Assembly (NCBI RefSeq): GCF_000703165.1
Contig: NZ_JNLQ01000002.1
Coordinates: 2,666,001-2,730,000, forward strand
Direction of reading: 5' to 3'
DNA length: 64,000 bases
Source: Butyrivibrio sp. AE3004
GTDB taxonomy: Bacteria > Bacillota > Clostridia > Lachnospirales > Lachnospiraceae
In this document: positions 54,884 through 64,000 of the stretch, in pieces
Numbering within the stretch: the stretch's first letter is position 1
How the letters are laid out: each line of letters begins with the position of its first letter
Translations under genes and position numbers: made by a program
Notes under the pieces: generated by a model
Database searches by the model: none
Told to the model about the DNA's origin: nothing
The model's input: the letters and a program-made list of their open reading frames with translations, nothing else

Positions 54884-54911
54884 ATTATATAACTGTTTTT
54901 ATATAGAGTAA
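54884..54911 (-). promoter_or_regulatory. Candidate promoter for the beta-mannosidase gene
   Basis: On the minus strand, TTACTC (54906-54911), a 16-base spacer and a perfect TATAAT (54884-54889), 88 bases before the start and after the importer operon's terminator. Confidence 0.35.
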
Positions 54912-54924
54912 TTTCCTTATTTAA

Positions 54925-54971
54925 TAAAAAAAGCTTCCACCAAATGATATTTTCCATATGGTGAAAGCTTT
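54925..54971 (-). terminator. Rho-independent terminator of the Opp-type importer operon
   Basis: AAAGCTTTCACCA and TGGTGGAAGCTTT pair over 12-13 bp, followed by TTTTTT on the minus strand. It lies 44 bases past the last ATPase gene. Confidence 0.88.
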
Positions 54972-55014
54972 ATAAGATAACAAACACTTCGTTAACCTTT
55001 GTGTGTTAACTCCT

Positions 55015-55881
55015 TTAATTTACAACTGTATCAAGATCCCACTTCTCATAGATCTTAGGTACGTCACTGATAAGTCTCTTTGTATAATCAGCCTGAGGAT
55101 TGATGATAACCTCCTCAGCAGAACCCGATTCAACAAATTTACCATGCTCCATGATATAAACCTTATCTGAGATGTAATAAGCAAGTCCGATATCGTGTGT
55201 GATGAAAATGATAGTCATGTTTATCTCATCACGAAGCTTTAAGAGCATATCAAGGATTGTAGCTCTTGAGCAGGCATCGATCATGGATGTAGGCTCGTCG
55301 GCCATAAGGATCTTCGGCTTCAACAGGAAGATACGCGCGATCATAAGTCTCTGCATCTGTCCGCCCGAAAGCTCGAAAGGATACTTGTTTGTAAGTTCTG
55401 CATACTTTAAGTTTACGAAGCTGCAGGCCTCAGTTTTCATCTGTATCTTCTGCTCCTCAGGGAGATTTTTGAAACCTCTCATGTTTAAGCAGTCATCCAA
55501 AACCGCATCTATTTTATAGAAGATATTGTAGGATGAGAACGGATCCTGGAAAATAGGCTGTATATTTTTCCAATATTCCTTTTTCTTGGCATTTGTGCTT
55601 ATATCACGGGGTTTTCCCTGATATTCGATTGTTCCTTCGGTTGTACTGATAAGACCGAGAAGCATCTTAGAAAGAGTTGTCTTTCCGCTTCCTGACTCAC
55701 CAACGATTGAAATAATCTCGCCTTCGTTGAAATCGAAATCAACATGATCAACTGCCACTGTCTGAACTTTACCTACGCCAAACACCTTGGTAAGTCCCCT
55801 ACCAGAGAGGCAAGGCTTCGGAGCCGGCTTTTTGTTATCAGTCGAATTCTGTTTCTGGCTCTGGTTTTGATTCGTTGCCAT
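55015..55881 (-). CDS. Oligopeptide/oligosaccharide ABC importer ATPase (OppF-like)
   Basis: 288 residues. A Gln/Asn/Lys-rich lead of about 25 residues precedes the ATPase: Walker [29 protein letters not shown], Walker [17 protein letters not shown] and H-loop FITHD. It lacks the usual long OppF C-terminal region. The gene overlaps its neighbour by 44 bases in another frame, yet GGGAGG 9 bases before its ATG is strong, so the overlap looks real. Together with the OppD-like subunit it energises uptake. Confidence 0.9.
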   Translation of the reverse strand: MATNQNQSQKQNSTDNKKPAPKPCLSGRGLTKVFGVGKVQTVAVDHVDFDFNEGEIISIVGESGSGKTTLSKMLLGLISTTEGTIEYQGKPRDISTNAKKKEYWKNIQPIFQDPFSSYNIFYKIDAVLDDCLNMRGFKNLPEEQKIQMKTEACSFVNLKYAELTNKYPFELSGGQMQRLMIARIFLLKPKILMADEPTSMIDACSRATILDMLLKLRDEINMTIIFITHDIGLAYYISDKVYIMEHGKFVESGSAEEVIINPQADYTKRLISDVPKIYEKWDLDTVVN

Positions 55882-56881
55882 TTGAATATACCTCCCTAAG
55901 TTTTCTTACTGACATCAGGCAGCGATAGCATCTGCCGTTTTCAAATTCCTTTTCATCCGGTGCCATAGCGGTACATGTAGGAACCGCATATTTACATCTG
56001 GGTGCAAATCTGCATCCCTTCGGAGGATTCTTAAGGTTCGGAGGTGTTCCGGGCAGTGCTGTAAGATTGTGTGCCTTCATACCTTCCTCAGGAACGATGA
56101 TTGATCCCATAAGACCCTTAGCATAAGGATGAATCGGGTCGAATACCATCTCCTTTGCTGTTCCCAGTTCTACGAACTGACCTGCATACATTACTGCTAT
56201 GTCATCCGTTACGTTGTACAGAAGAGGAAGCTCATGTGTGATGAAAATCATGGACTTGATGTAGCCCTTTTCCATAAGCTGTCTCATCATTCTGATAACC
56301 ATCTTCTGAGATGTAACGTCAAGAGCTGATGAAGGCTCATCCGCAATAAGTACCTTAGGTGAAAGGATCGTGGATATAGCAATAACGGTACGCTGTTTCA
56401 TACCACCTGAAAGCTCAACCGCATGCTTTTCAAGAACTTCCTCCGGAAGACCGAGCTCTGCGAAACGCTCTCTTGCCATATCGTAGATTTCCTTTTTGGT
56501 CATCTTGATTCCGTGAGCATGGATAACATCCTCAATGAAACGGATGATCTTCTGTGTAGGGTTCAGAGCATTCATAGCAGCCTGAGGAATGTATGCGATC
56601 TCGTTACCAAGAATCTTTCTACGCACATCATCCGGCTTCATATTAGAAATTGTCTGACCGTCTACGATTATATCTCCGCTTATATAATGAAGCGGTGCGA
56701 AATAATATCCCATAAGAGAAAGTGCAAGTGTTGATTTACCACATCCGGATTCTCCGGCAATACCAAGTGATTTACCCTCTTCTACCTTAAGAGAAACACC
56801 ATCAACCGCATACACATCCTCATGGAATCTGGTTATATATTTAGTTTTGAGGTTTTTTACCTCAAGCATTACTTTTCCCAT
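55838..56881 (-). CDS. Oligopeptide/oligosaccharide ABC importer ATPase (OppD-like)
   Basis: 347 residues from the ATG at 56879-56881, with AAAGG and AAGG upstream. Walker A is [18 protein letters not shown], the signature [14 protein letters not shown] and Walker [17 protein letters not shown]. The C-terminal oligopeptide-transporter domain has [15 protein letters not shown] and GRCYRC, whose cysteines resemble the iron-sulfur ligands seen in some OppD/DppD proteins. The last 14 codons overlap the OppF-like gene. Confidence 0.92.
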   Translation of the reverse strand: MGKVMLEVKNLKTKYITRFHEDVYAVDGVSLKVEEGKSLGIAGESGCGKSTLALSLMGYYFAPLHYISGDIIVDGQTISNMKPDDVRRKILGNEIAYIPQAAMNALNPTQKIIRFIEDVIHAHGIKMTKKEIYDMARERFAELGLPEEVLEKHAVELSGGMKQRTVIAISTILSPKVLIADEPSSALDVTSQKMVIRMMRQLMEKGYIKSMIFITHELPLLYNVTDDIAVMYAGQFVELGTAKEMVFDPIHPYAKGLMGSIIVPEEGMKAHNLTALPGTPPNLKNPPKGCRFAPRCKYAVPTCTAMAPDEKEFENGRCYRCLMSVRKLREVYSNGNESKPEPETEFD

Positions 56882-56900
56882 AACTAACCTTTTCCTTTCA

Positions 56901-58145
56901 TCAATCACGAAGCTGCGGGTTGAATACCTGATCCATTCCGGTGTTCATAAGGTTAAGTGAGAATGAAATCAGAGCTATCAAAATTACTACCGGGAAGTAT
57001 GCCCACCATGAGCCGTTTAAGTGTGCTGAGTACTGCATTGCCCACTGCATCATAAGTCCCAGTGTAGCTGTCTTTGTTGTTGCAGGTCCAAGTCCTATCA
57101 TTGAGAGCTGTGCTTCTGCAAGAATTCCTGAGGAAATCTGAAGGATCATAGCCATAACAACATAGGATGCAATGTAAGGAAGGATATCTGTAAAGATGAT
57201 CCTGAACATGCTGTGACCTGAAAGCTTTGACAGGTTAACGTGATCGCGGTTTCTAAGTGATATTACCTGTGAACGAACTGAACGTGTTGTCCAGGGCCAT
57301 GATGTAATACCGATGATTATACCAACCATTGCAATACCTCTTGCCTTATCACCTACTGAATAGGAAATGAGGATCAGGATTACGAAGGAAGGAATAACCG
57401 TAAACAGGTTTGTGATGAAAATGATAATATTATCAGCAAGTCCGCCCATATATCCTGCAAGAAGTCCAAGTAAAAGACCAATTGCAGTAGCGATAAGTCC
57501 TGCGAGAAGACCAATCTTTAAGGAAGACTTTGTAGCTGCAACAAGCTCTGTAAGAACGTCACGACCAAAGTTATCTGTTCCGAGCAGGAAGGTCTTTGTG
57601 GATACATCCTTCATATTTATATAATCTGTATCCTTAATAACCTTGCTCTGCTGAAGATTACCCTCTTCATCCTTTTCAGCTATGATGACACCCGAATCCT
57701 TCATTGCAGCTGTAATCTGGCTGTCTAATCTTCTGAGTGCTTTTCTCTTAGCTGTTGTAAGTCCCTTATACTTTGTATTCGGGTCATAATTTGCTTTCCA
57801 CTGTTCTACAAGTGACTCAGCATTTGTTACATCAATTTCCGACTCTGCAACGCCTGCCTGCTTGATAAGGAAATCCTGAATACTTGCTCTTGTGTCTACA
57901 TCGAGTACCATCTCAAGCTTTGAAAACTGCTTTGGTACCTGCAATGTATAGGTTTTTTCAAGTGCTGCCTCCTCAACCGATACGTAGGTACCCGGTTTAA
58001 AGAAGTTACCCTGACCTATCATCTGCAGCGGATCAGCAGTTACAAATATTGGATAGATCAGAACTGTAAGCAGTATGAACATAAATATAAAGAAGCCTAA
58101 CAGGAATTTTCCGGAATGGAAAACTTGTTTTATTGTATTTTTCAT
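56901..58145 (-). CDS. ABC importer permease (OppC-like) with enlarged outer loop
   Basis: 414 residues, about 110 more than E. coli OppC. TM1 is at 14-33. The next 150 residues are a hydrophilic extracytoplasmic insert (from about 38 to 185, charged and with no repeats). The standard OppC sequence then resumes with [20 protein letters not shown], followed by five membrane segments and the EAA loop region ([18 protein letters not shown]). The insert could contact the substrate-binding lipoprotein or the cell wall. It starts 14 bases after the OppB-like gene, with GGAGGG upstream. Confidence 0.9.
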   Translation of the reverse strand: MKNTIKQVFHSGKFLLGFFIFMFILLTVLIYPIFVTADPLQMIGQGNFFKPGTYVSVEEAALEKTYTLQVPKQFSKLEMVLDVDTRASIQDFLIKQAGVAESEIDVTNAESLVEQWKANYDPNTKYKGLTTAKRKALRRLDSQITAAMKDSGVIIAEKDEEGNLQQSKVIKDTDYINMKDVSTKTFLLGTDNFGRDVLTELVAATKSSLKIGLLAGLIATAIGLLLGLLAGYMGGLADNIIIFITNLFTVIPSFVILILISYSVGDKARGIAMVGIIIGITSWPWTTRSVRSQVISLRNRDHVNLSKLSGHSMFRIIFTDILPYIASYVVMAMILQISSGILAEAQLSMIGLGPATTKTATLGLMMQWAMQYSAHLNGSWWAYFPVVILIALISFSLNLMNTGMDQVFNPQLRD

Positions 58146-58159
58146 TTTTCATTCCCTCC

Positions 58160-59164
58160 TTAATCCTGCTGGTTAGCCTTAACTCGAGGATCGATAACAC
58201 CGTAGAGGAGTTCGACCGCAAGGTTGGCGATAAGTACCATGATTGTGATGATTAGTGTACAAGCTGAAAGCAGCGGATAATCCTGACCGTTTACAGCTGA
58301 AAGAAGTGTCATGCCAAGTCCGGGATAGGAGAATACCATCTCTGCAACAAGAGCACCACCCATCATTGTTCCGAGTGAAAGTGCAAGACCTGTGATCTGA
58401 GGAAGCATCGCGTTTCTGAACACATAGCCTACAATCTTACTGTCCTTGATACCAAGGAATCTTGAGTATTTTACGTAATCCGCATTTAACTCATATATTG
58501 ACATTGATCGCATACCGATCGCCTGACCGCCGATCGTGATAAGAACGATTGACCAGAAAGGAAGCTGGTAGTGCGCGATAATCGATTTCATAAATGTCCA
58601 GCTCATATTCGGGATAAGATCATATCCGTAACCACCTGAGGAAGGAGCAATCTTAAGTTTAATTGCAAACAGATAAAGAAGAACTGTTGCCATACCGAAT
58701 GCCGGGATATTTCCAATAAAGAGGAAGATAGGAAGGATTACCTTATCAAAAGCACCTTTGATATAAGCGGCAATCGCTCCGAGAATGTTTCCGAGGATCC
58801 ATCCAACAATAATTGCGGGAAGCTGTAAGCAAACTGTCCACCATACAGCATTTGCGATTATATCGGAAACAGGTCTGGGATACTGGCTGAAGGAAACACC
58901 GAAGTCACCCTTAAGCGCGTTTCCAAGCCACATGAAGAACTGTTTGTACATCGGCTCATTGATACCGAATTTTGTAGCATAATCATTTAAAACCTTCTGG
59001 ATAGCCGTTGAATCCGTCATACCACTTACTGCCTTTGATGCTATAGCGGAAACAGGATTTCCTGGCATCAGACGCGGCAGAATGAAGTTGAGGATTACGG
59101 CAAAGATCAGAGTCAGAAAATACCAGAACAGTTTCTGACCGTAATATTTTTTATAGCCTTTCAA
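58160..59164 (-). CDS. ABC importer permease (OppB-like)
   Basis: 334 residues. The TTG at 59162-59164 is chosen because GGGAGG lies 9 bases upstream, a leader almost identical to that of the OppF-like gene. TM1 is followed by [20 protein letters not shown], the OppB motif, then about five more membrane segments and an EAA loop ([19 protein letters not shown]). It pairs with the OppC-like subunit. Confidence 0.9.
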   Translation of the reverse strand: MKGYKKYYGQKLFWYFLTLIFAVILNFILPRLMPGNPVSAIASKAVSGMTDSTAIQKVLNDYATKFGINEPMYKQFFMWLGNALKGDFGVSFSQYPRPVSDIIANAVWWTVCLQLPAIIVGWILGNILGAIAAYIKGAFDKVILPIFLFIGNIPAFGMATVLLYLFAIKLKIAPSSGGYGYDLIPNMSWTFMKSIIAHYQLPFWSIVLITIGGQAIGMRSMSIYELNADYVKYSRFLGIKDSKIVGYVFRNAMLPQITGLALSLGTMMGGALVAEMVFSYPGLGMTLLSAVNGQDYPLLSACTLIITIMVLIANLAVELLYGVIDPRVKANQQD

Positions 59165-59244
59165 TTTGAAATACCTCCCTTCTGCAAATTTGCGCCGGTT
59201 AACTACTACTTTTATGTTGTTTTCACCCTATTTTAAAGCGCAAA

Positions 59245-59305
59245 AGGGGCTGTCGTTCCTGACAGCTCGCCTTTATCGGCGATTTTGCCAATAACGGCAG
59301 CCCCC
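59245..59305 (-). promoter_or_regulatory. Large intergenic hairpin between the binding-protein and permease genes
   Basis: GGGGCTGCCGTT and AACGACAGCCCC form a 12-bp outer stem with one G-U, followed by TTTTG on the transcript. Inside it, TCGCC-GATAAA-GGCGA is a second stem; GCTGTC and GACAGC form an alternative one. Located 34 bases after the lipoprotein gene, it probably stabilises that gene's mRNA and partly terminates transcription, so that the binding protein is made in excess. Confidence 0.7.
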
Positions 59306-59338
59306 AACACTTTAAATTACTTATTAAAAATCTGCTTA

Positions 59339-61291
59339 TTATTCAACAAGCTCAAGCTCGTAAAGAGCTGCAATACCATAACCATCTGTGCAGTCTGTCG
59401 GAGGAATATTTCTTCCGTCATCAGCTGCAGGATAGTTTGTCCATACAGACTCGTTAACTGCGTAGAACAGTGTAGGACGATACATAAGAGCAACTGCAGG
59501 GCACTCATCAAGAAGGATTCTTGAAAGCTCTGTGTAGTACTCTTTAAGCTTAGCTTCGTCTGTCTCAGCCGGTAAAGCTTCGAGGATCTTCTCAGCGTCA
59601 TCGTTCATGTAGTGACCAAAGTTACCACTCCAGTTAGATGCAAGCTTTGCATACTCTTCTGAGAAGTAGAACATTCCCTTTGAGTAAGGGTTCATAACAC
59701 CTGCGCCGGGTGTTGACCACATGCAGATATCGAAGTTGCAGGTTGTCATATCATCATAGAATGAAGAAGCTTCAGGGAAGTATGTCTGGATATCAATACC
59801 AATCTTCTCACCTGCTGCTGCAACGATTTCCATTGAAGCGTTCCAGTCTGACCATCCTGTAGGGCACTCAGCCTTGAAGGAAAGGTTCTTGCCGTTGTAC
59901 TCACGGATTCCATCTCCATCAGTATCCTTGATACCTGCTTCGTCAAGAAGTGCATTAGCGCCGTCAACGTCTGCGTTCTTCCACTGAAGATCTGCAATAG
60001 CATCGAAATCTACATATTTTCTCTCGCCGTCTGTAGGTCCTACAACTGATCTCGGATACTCGTCAAATGTAGGTGACTGGCCTGACATAGCGGATGCAAT
60101 GATCTGCTCATAGTCAACTGCCATAGCAATTGCACGACGAACTTCTTTCTGGTCAAGTCCTTCTCTCTCTGTGTTGAAGAACATTGAAGGCATTACTTCG
60201 CATGCGCCATAAGGTGCATCATCGAGCCATGTGGAAATCGGAAGCTGATCCTCTAACCAAAGGTTCTGAACATCTGTGATGAACTGCTGACATACGTCAA
60301 CTTCGCCCTGTGAAAGAGCAACCTGTCCGGCTGCATTGTCCTTATAAATTGTATGAGCGATATACTTCGGAACTGGAAGTTTGCCCCACATTGAAGATGC
60401 CTGTCCCCAATAATTATCATCTCTCTGAAGAACAGCCTTCTGATCGTTAGAGATATAAGGAGCATAAGGACCTGTATGTACAAGATCTTCCATTGTATCC
60501 TGCTTAACCTTATCAGCATCCTCGCCGTTTCTCTCTTCTACAGTCTGCAGATAAGCTTTCTGCATCATGTACATTGTGTTCAGCATTGATGTAACCTTAA
60601 GAGGGTTAATAGCCTTGCCGCCTTCAACCTTAGCCTTGATAAGTACTGTTGCATCATCTACAGCTTCTACTGAATCGATGTATGTAGAGAAGTCAGCACC
60701 CTGTGAAGACTGATACTTAACATGTGTATCATATGTGTACGCTACATCTTCAGCTGTAAAAGCAGAACCATCGCTCCACTTTGCGTCAGTATTAAGCTTT
60801 ACTGTAAGTTCTGTCTGATCATCATTCCATTCGTACTCTGATCCAAGAAGGGGATAGAGCTTACCGTCAAGAGCGTTGAACATGAAAAGTGTCTCATAAA
60901 CAAGTTCACGGGCAGATTCATTAGCTGAAAGTGCAAGACCGTTGTTTGAGTTTGCTGACATAGGATTCCAGTCATTGATTGTTCCCCACTGCTGACCAGC
61001 CTCGTAAAGAGTCTCGTTTCTGGGTGTTGATTCACCGTCTGCAGCAGCTGTATCTTCAGTTGCTTCCTCAGTTGTCTCTTCTTCAGCAGCCTCTTCTGTA
61101 GTTTCTTCAGCTGCTTCTTCTGTTTTCTCCTCAGCTGCAGGAGCTTCTTCTGTTGTAGAAGTTTCCTCTGTTGCTGCCGGAGCCTCTGTTGTTGTACCAC
61201 TGTTTGATCCGTCGCCACATCCTGCAAGCATGGAAAGTGATAATGCGGATACGCACAGAAGTGACATTACCTTCTGTAAGTTCTTTTTCAT
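59339..61291 (-). CDS. ABC importer substrate-binding lipoprotein (SBP_bac_5 family)
   Basis: 650 residues. The lipobox LSMLAGC puts the lipidated Cys at residue 25. Residues about 30-90 are a Thr/Glu/Ala-rich linker to the wall. The SBP_bac_5 body begins RNETLYEAGQQWGTINDWNP and has NTDAKWSDGSAFTAEDVAYT and EVRRAIAMAVDYEQI, the family's hallmarks. Members bind peptides or, in several bacteria, oligosaccharides. The nearby beta-mannosidase suggests beta-manno-oligosaccharides (inference). GGGAGG lies 7 bases before the ATG; it is the first gene of the importer operon. Confidence 0.92.
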   Translation of the reverse strand: MKKNLQKVMSLLCVSALSLSMLAGCGDGSNSGTTTEAPAATEETSTTEEAPAAEEKTEEAAEETTEEAAEEETTEEATEDTAAADGESTPRNETLYEAGQQWGTINDWNPMSANSNNGLALSANESARELVYETLFMFNALDGKLYPLLGSEYEWNDDQTELTVKLNTDAKWSDGSAFTAEDVAYTYDTHVKYQSSQGADFSTYIDSVEAVDDATVLIKAKVEGGKAINPLKVTSMLNTMYMMQKAYLQTVEERNGEDADKVKQDTMEDLVHTGPYAPYISNDQKAVLQRDDNYWGQASSMWGKLPVPKYIAHTIYKDNAAGQVALSQGEVDVCQQFITDVQNLWLEDQLPISTWLDDAPYGACEVMPSMFFNTEREGLDQKEVRRAIAMAVDYEQIIASAMSGQSPTFDEYPRSVVGPTDGERKYVDFDAIADLQWKNADVDGANALLDEAGIKDTDGDGIREYNGKNLSFKAECPTGWSDWNASMEIVAAAGEKIGIDIQTYFPEASSFYDDMTTCNFDICMWSTPGAGVMNPYSKGMFYFSEEYAKLASNWSGNFGHYMNDDAEKILEALPAETDEAKLKEYYTELSRILLDECPAVALMYRPTLFYAVNESVWTNYPAADDGRNIPPTDCTDGYGIAALYELELVE

Positions 61292-61352
61292 AACTTACCT
61301 CCCTTTCGTTTTGTCGTTTGAGTTGTAACTCATAATTTGATAATAGAATTTT

Positions 61353-61381
61353 AATAAAATGTTCATAATTGTTTATATCAA
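61353..61381 (-). promoter_or_regulatory. Candidate promoter of the importer operon
   Basis: On the minus strand, TTGATA (61376-61381), a 17-base spacer and TTTATT (61353-61358), about 62 bases before the ATG. The -10 box is weak (4/6), as expected of a promoter that needs an activator. Confidence 0.4.
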
Positions 61382-61407
61382 AAATTCCACATCCATAAAA
61401 AAATATC

Positions 61408-61466
61408 CACTTTTGTTCACTTTTCACATTTAATCGTAATTTAACTAGATATATTGTGTCACTTTT
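61408..61466 (+). promoter_or_regulatory. Phased CACTTTT repeats, possible AraC-type operator
   Basis: CACTTTT occurs at 61408-61414, 61418-61424 (exactly 10 bases apart) and 61460-61466. The first two lie upstream of the importer -35 box, on the same face of the helix, as AraC-family half-sites often do. Confidence 0.4.
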
Positions 61467-61617
61467 AACAATGAAAACTTGCGTTGTTCACAAAAATTGC
61501 TCAATTAATTTGTTTTTTCTTTCATATTAATGTAAACTTTTATTGGTATTTTTCTTACTAATTTATGAATGATTTGGGAGCGTTTGGGACGTTTTGAGGG
61601 GACAAGGTAGATTTTTT

Positions 61618-62868
61618 ATGCAGACAAACACATCTTTGGTGAAATGGAGGTTGGAGAGTTATTATCAGGAAAAGAAGATTCCCATCTGGTTTTTCGACCA
61701 GAATCTTGATGTAGCTTTTACCAACTTTTCTACTGCTGCAATTCTGAACCTTTTTGAGTGTGTGCGCCCTCTTGCGAGGAATTTTTTGCTTGCACATTCT
61801 ATAGAAGGTTATCATCTGAATCTGGACAATCCTTATGTAATGTACTTCGAATTTTCATATGCAACCGGCAAACATAATGCATATACAATGATTATCGGCC
61901 CGGTTCTTACGATCAATCCCACGGAAAAAGTATGGCCCGAGCTCAATTTCAGCGGTAATCTGTTTGCAGAGCAAAAACGTATATTATCTCGCGCTCTTCC
62001 CGTGATGGATGTTGAGGATTTTAAGCTGGAGATAACCAATTTCCTAAAACAGGTAATAGAAGTGGCTCCGCCTACCTTTGAAACAGAGAGCATTTCTGCT
62101 GTCATCGAAAAATATTCACAGGATACCAATGAATTCGATAACGATGCGGTAGATGCAGACAAGATCGACATCTCCGATATTGCTGAAATCTGCAGACTCG
62201 AGGACCTTTTCCAGGTATATGTTTCCAATGGAAATACATATCAGTTGTATTCCATGTTCAAGGACGAGCATGCCTCTGAAGTATTGTTTCCCAACAAAGC
62301 CTCGGTACAGGCCTGCAAGGTAAGAGCAGCAGAACTCCTTACCCTGGCAAGGATCGCATCCCATGAAAGCGGCAATGATAGCGTCTCCTGTTACAGCCGC
62401 TTTCAGAAATTTTCAGCAAAGCTAATTAATGCAAAAAGCTATGAAAACATATCACGGATTGTGGAAAGATGTGCTATCGAATACGCCCGCAACACACATG
62501 ATATGAACAAATATACAAGTGATTCGTATTCACCCATGACCAACAAATGCATCCAGCGCATAATCGAGCGTCTGCCCGATAAGATAAGCCTTGACGAACT
62601 TGCAAAGGAGCTTCACATTTCAGCGAAATATCTTTCTGCACTGTTCAATAAGGAAACAGGCTCTTCCATCACTGATTTCATGCAGGATCTAAGAGTAAGT
62701 GAAGCTAAGCATCTGTTATCAAACACTGAGCTTTCATATCTTGAAATAAGTACACTCTTAAACTTCAGCTCACAGAGCTATTTTAACTGTATCTTCAAGA
62801 AAAAGACGGGAGTTACTCCCAAGGAATATAGAGAGCAGGCACTTCAAAAAAGTGCAATAAGCAATTAA
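61618..62868 (+). CDS. AraC-family transcriptional regulator
   Basis: 416 residues from the ATG at 61618 (AAGG 10 bases upstream); a TTG 24 bases earlier is less likely. The C-terminal 105 residues form the double helix-turn-helix: ISLDELAKELHISAKYLSAL, then LEISTLLNFSSQSYFNCIF and GVTPKEYREQ. The 300-residue N-terminal part is not a cupin arm of the usual kind; it resembles the signal domains of AraC regulators that serve ABC sugar or peptide importers. Divergent from the importer operon, it probably activates it. Confidence 0.9.
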   Translation: MQTNTSLVKWRLESYYQEKKIPIWFFDQNLDVAFTNFSTAAILNLFECVRPLARNFLLAHSIEGYHLNLDNPYVMYFEFSYATGKHNAYTMIIGPVLTINPTEKVWPELNFSGNLFAEQKRILSRALPVMDVEDFKLEITNFLKQVIEVAPPTFETESISAVIEKYSQDTNEFDNDAVDADKIDISDIAEICRLEDLFQVYVSNGNTYQLYSMFKDEHASEVLFPNKASVQACKVRAAELLTLARIASHESGNDSVSCYSRFQKFSAKLINAKSYENISRIVERCAIEYARNTHDMNKYTSDSYSPMTNKCIQRIIERLPDKISLDELAKELHISAKYLSALFNKETGSSITDFMQDLRVSEAKHLLSNTELSYLEISTLLNFSSQSYFNCIFKKKTGVTPKEYREQALQKSAISN

Positions 62869-62890
62869 AACGCCTTTCCATTAGCCTGAA

Positions 62891-62923
62891 ACGGTCCGCA
62901 ACCTCTAAGAGGCTGCGGACCGT
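62891..62923. terminator. Bidirectional hairpin between convergent genes
   Basis: ACGGTCCGCA and TGCGGACCGT form a perfect 10-bp stem, with CCTCT/AGAGG inside and AGCC/GGCT outside. Only short T-runs follow (ATTTTAA on plus). It probably ends transcription from both the AraC and PPK2 genes. Confidence 0.65.
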
Positions 62924-62929
62924 AACGGG

Positions 62930-64000
62930 CTATTTTAATGCCTTCTTTATCTCTTCTATAACAATCTGCAATGCTTTAATTCTGGCATACTTCTTGTCAA
63001 CAGACTCAAGCACATGCCATGGAGCAAAAGTAGTGCTGGTCTTGGCAATCATTTCATCAATTGCGACCTCATATTGATCCCACTTCTCCCGGTTTCTCCA
63101 GTCTTCATCGTTAATCTTCCACTGCTTCTCCGGAGTATTTTGCCTGTCTGTAAAACGTGACAACTGCGTATCCTTATCAATCTGAACCCAGAACTTTATA
63201 ATTACTGCTCCCCAGTCGGAAAGCTCCTTCTCGAATTCATTTATCTCATTGTAGGCTCTCTGCCAGTCATTTTCAGAACAGAACCCCTCAAGGCGCTCAA
63301 CCATTACACGACCGTACCAGGTTCTGTCAAAAATAGTAATATGACCGGTCTTAGGAAGCCTTGTCCAGAATCTCCAAAGATAATGCCTTGCCTTCTCATG
63401 CGGCTCAGGGCTTGCGATAGGCTCAACCACGTAATCTCTCGGATCAAGAGCCGCTGTTACCCTCTTTATGTTTCCGCCCTTTCCTGCAGCATCCCAGCCC
63501 TCATAGGCGATAATAACAGGAATCTTCTTTCTGTAAACCTTCTTACCAAGCTCCCTGAGTTCCTTCTGAAGAGCCTTAAGCTGAATCTTATACTCCTCAT
63601 CCGTAAGGAACTTGTCGCTTAGCGTAATATCCGAAAGCTTCGGCAATTTTTCCATAGGAAAAGTATTCTGCAAAATAGGGACATTTAGCGAATGGTTCTT
63701 TAAAGCAGTATCTATGCCCTGATTAAGGTACTGCAATACCTGAAGTTCTGCATACTTTTTATCTCTCGCATCTATAATATACCAGGGTGCCCTTGACTGG
63801 TTGGTGTCATTTAAGTATCTGTCATAGACTTCACGAATATCATCATACTTCTTATTCTGCTTAATATCAGCATCCGTAACGCGCCAGCTGGTATCCTTGC
63901 TGCTAAGGAGGCTTTCAAGGCGCTCCTTCTGCTCCTTCTTGGATATATTCATGAAAAACTTCACCACAAGGTACCCATTGTCGCAAAGCTGCCTCTCAAT
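62930..64000 (-). CDS. Tandem-domain PPK2 polyphosphate kinase / polyphosphate:AMP phosphotransferase (5' end beyond right edge)
   Basis: 357 codons are visible; the frame stays open through the right edge (ERQLCDNGYLVVKFFMNI lies upstream of an internal GTG), so the N-terminus is missing. The tail of the first PPK2 domain ends around NDTNQSRAPWYIIDARD. The second has Walker A IAYEGWDAAGKGGNIKRV and the lid/Walker B segment FDRTWYGRVMVERLEGF. Two-domain PPK2 proteins (about 500 residues) usually phosphorylate AMP to ADP with polyphosphate. Convergent with the AraC gene. Confidence 0.9.
   Translation of the reverse strand: MERQLCDNGYLVVKFFMNISKKEQKERLESLLSSKDTSWRVTDADIKQNKKYDDIREVYDRYLNDTNQSRAPWYIIDARDKKYAELQVLQYLNQGIDTALKNHSLNVPILQNTFPMEKLPKLSDITLSDKFLTDEEYKIQLKALQKELRELGKKVYRKKIPVIIAYEGWDAAGKGGNIKRVTAALDPRDYVVEPIASPEPHEKARHYLWRFWTRLPKTGHITIFDRTWYGRVMVERLEGFCSENDWQRAYNEINEFEKELSDWGAVIIKFWVQIDKDTQLSRFTDRQNTPEKQWKINDEDWRNREKWDQYEVAIDEMIAKTSTTFAPWHVLESVDKKYARIKALQIVIEEIKKALK

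Larger units (their letters stand above)
61292..61617. promoter_or_regulatory. Divergent control region of the importer operon and AraC regulator
   Basis: 326 bases, very AT-rich, with no small gene seen. It holds the importer promoter (61353-61381), repeated CACTTTT boxes (61408-61466) and a weak plus-strand promoter for the regulator (TTGTTT at 61510-61515, 17-base spacer, TAAACT at 61533-61538). A short palindrome GAGTTGTAACTC lies at 61319-61330 near the lipoprotein start. Confidence 0.5.

Overview
The window reads as low-GC Gram-positive DNA, most likely from a Lachnospiraceae-type anaerobe (Butyrivibrio or a close relative). This rests on three things: strong AGGAGG-type ribosome sites with frequent TTG/GTG starts, meso-diaminopimelate dehydrogenase, and the mix of a large cell-surface polysaccharide locus with a glycoside-uptake locus. 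No rRNA, tRNA, CRISPR array, integrase or transposase gene was seen.

Positions 1-8.9 kb (surface proteins): a YfhO-family membrane protein cut by the left edge, a 1034-residue secreted beta-helix protein with a long acidic N-terminal region, a pyruvyl-transferase-family enzyme, and a divergent second beta-helix protein clearly paralogous to the first. Both beta-helix proteins end in an Ig-like (BIG_2) module.

Positions 8.9-16.3 kb (teichoic-acid-like block): two CDP-glycerol glycerophosphotransferase homologues, one fused to a GT2 domain, surround a TagGH-type ABC exporter. A lone plus-strand CgeB-like glycosyltransferase follows.

Positions 16.4-47.1 kb (polysaccharide locus): about 30 kb of uninterrupted minus-strand genes, many overlapping by 1-50 bases. 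Transcription enters at a PglC-like phosphoglycosyl transferase near 47 kb. It then passes an ATP-grasp enzyme, five GT4 transferases, a UDP-HexNAc 6-dehydrogenase, a deacetylase-like protein, an asparagine-synthase-type amidotransferase and an MBOAT/SGNH acyl-transfer pair. Beyond these lie GT2s, two GT11 fucosyltransferase homologues, a PglK-like ABC flippase, a Wzy-like polymerase, a second (WbaP-type) initiating transferase, another pyruvyl transferase, DUF6056 and DUF4422 proteins, and finally a LicD / IspD-like / SDR cassette. The content suggests two glycans: one built on an undecaprenyl-PP sugar with uronic acid or uronamide, fucose and acyl decoration, the other carrying phospho-alditols. 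A 162-bp near-perfect palindrome closes this run and supplies the last codons of its final gene.

Positions 47.2-52.1 kb (housekeeping): a YitT protein, a SulP permease, a WYL regulator and Ddh.

Positions 52.2-62.9 kb (uptake): a GH2 beta-mannosidase beside an Opp-type ABC importer (lipoprotein, two permeases, two ATPases) and a divergent AraC regulator; this looks like a beta-mannoside or manno-oligosaccharide utilisation locus. The right edge cuts a tandem-domain PPK2 polyphosphate kinase. Where the supposed start is weak, coordinates follow the best ribosome-binding site.
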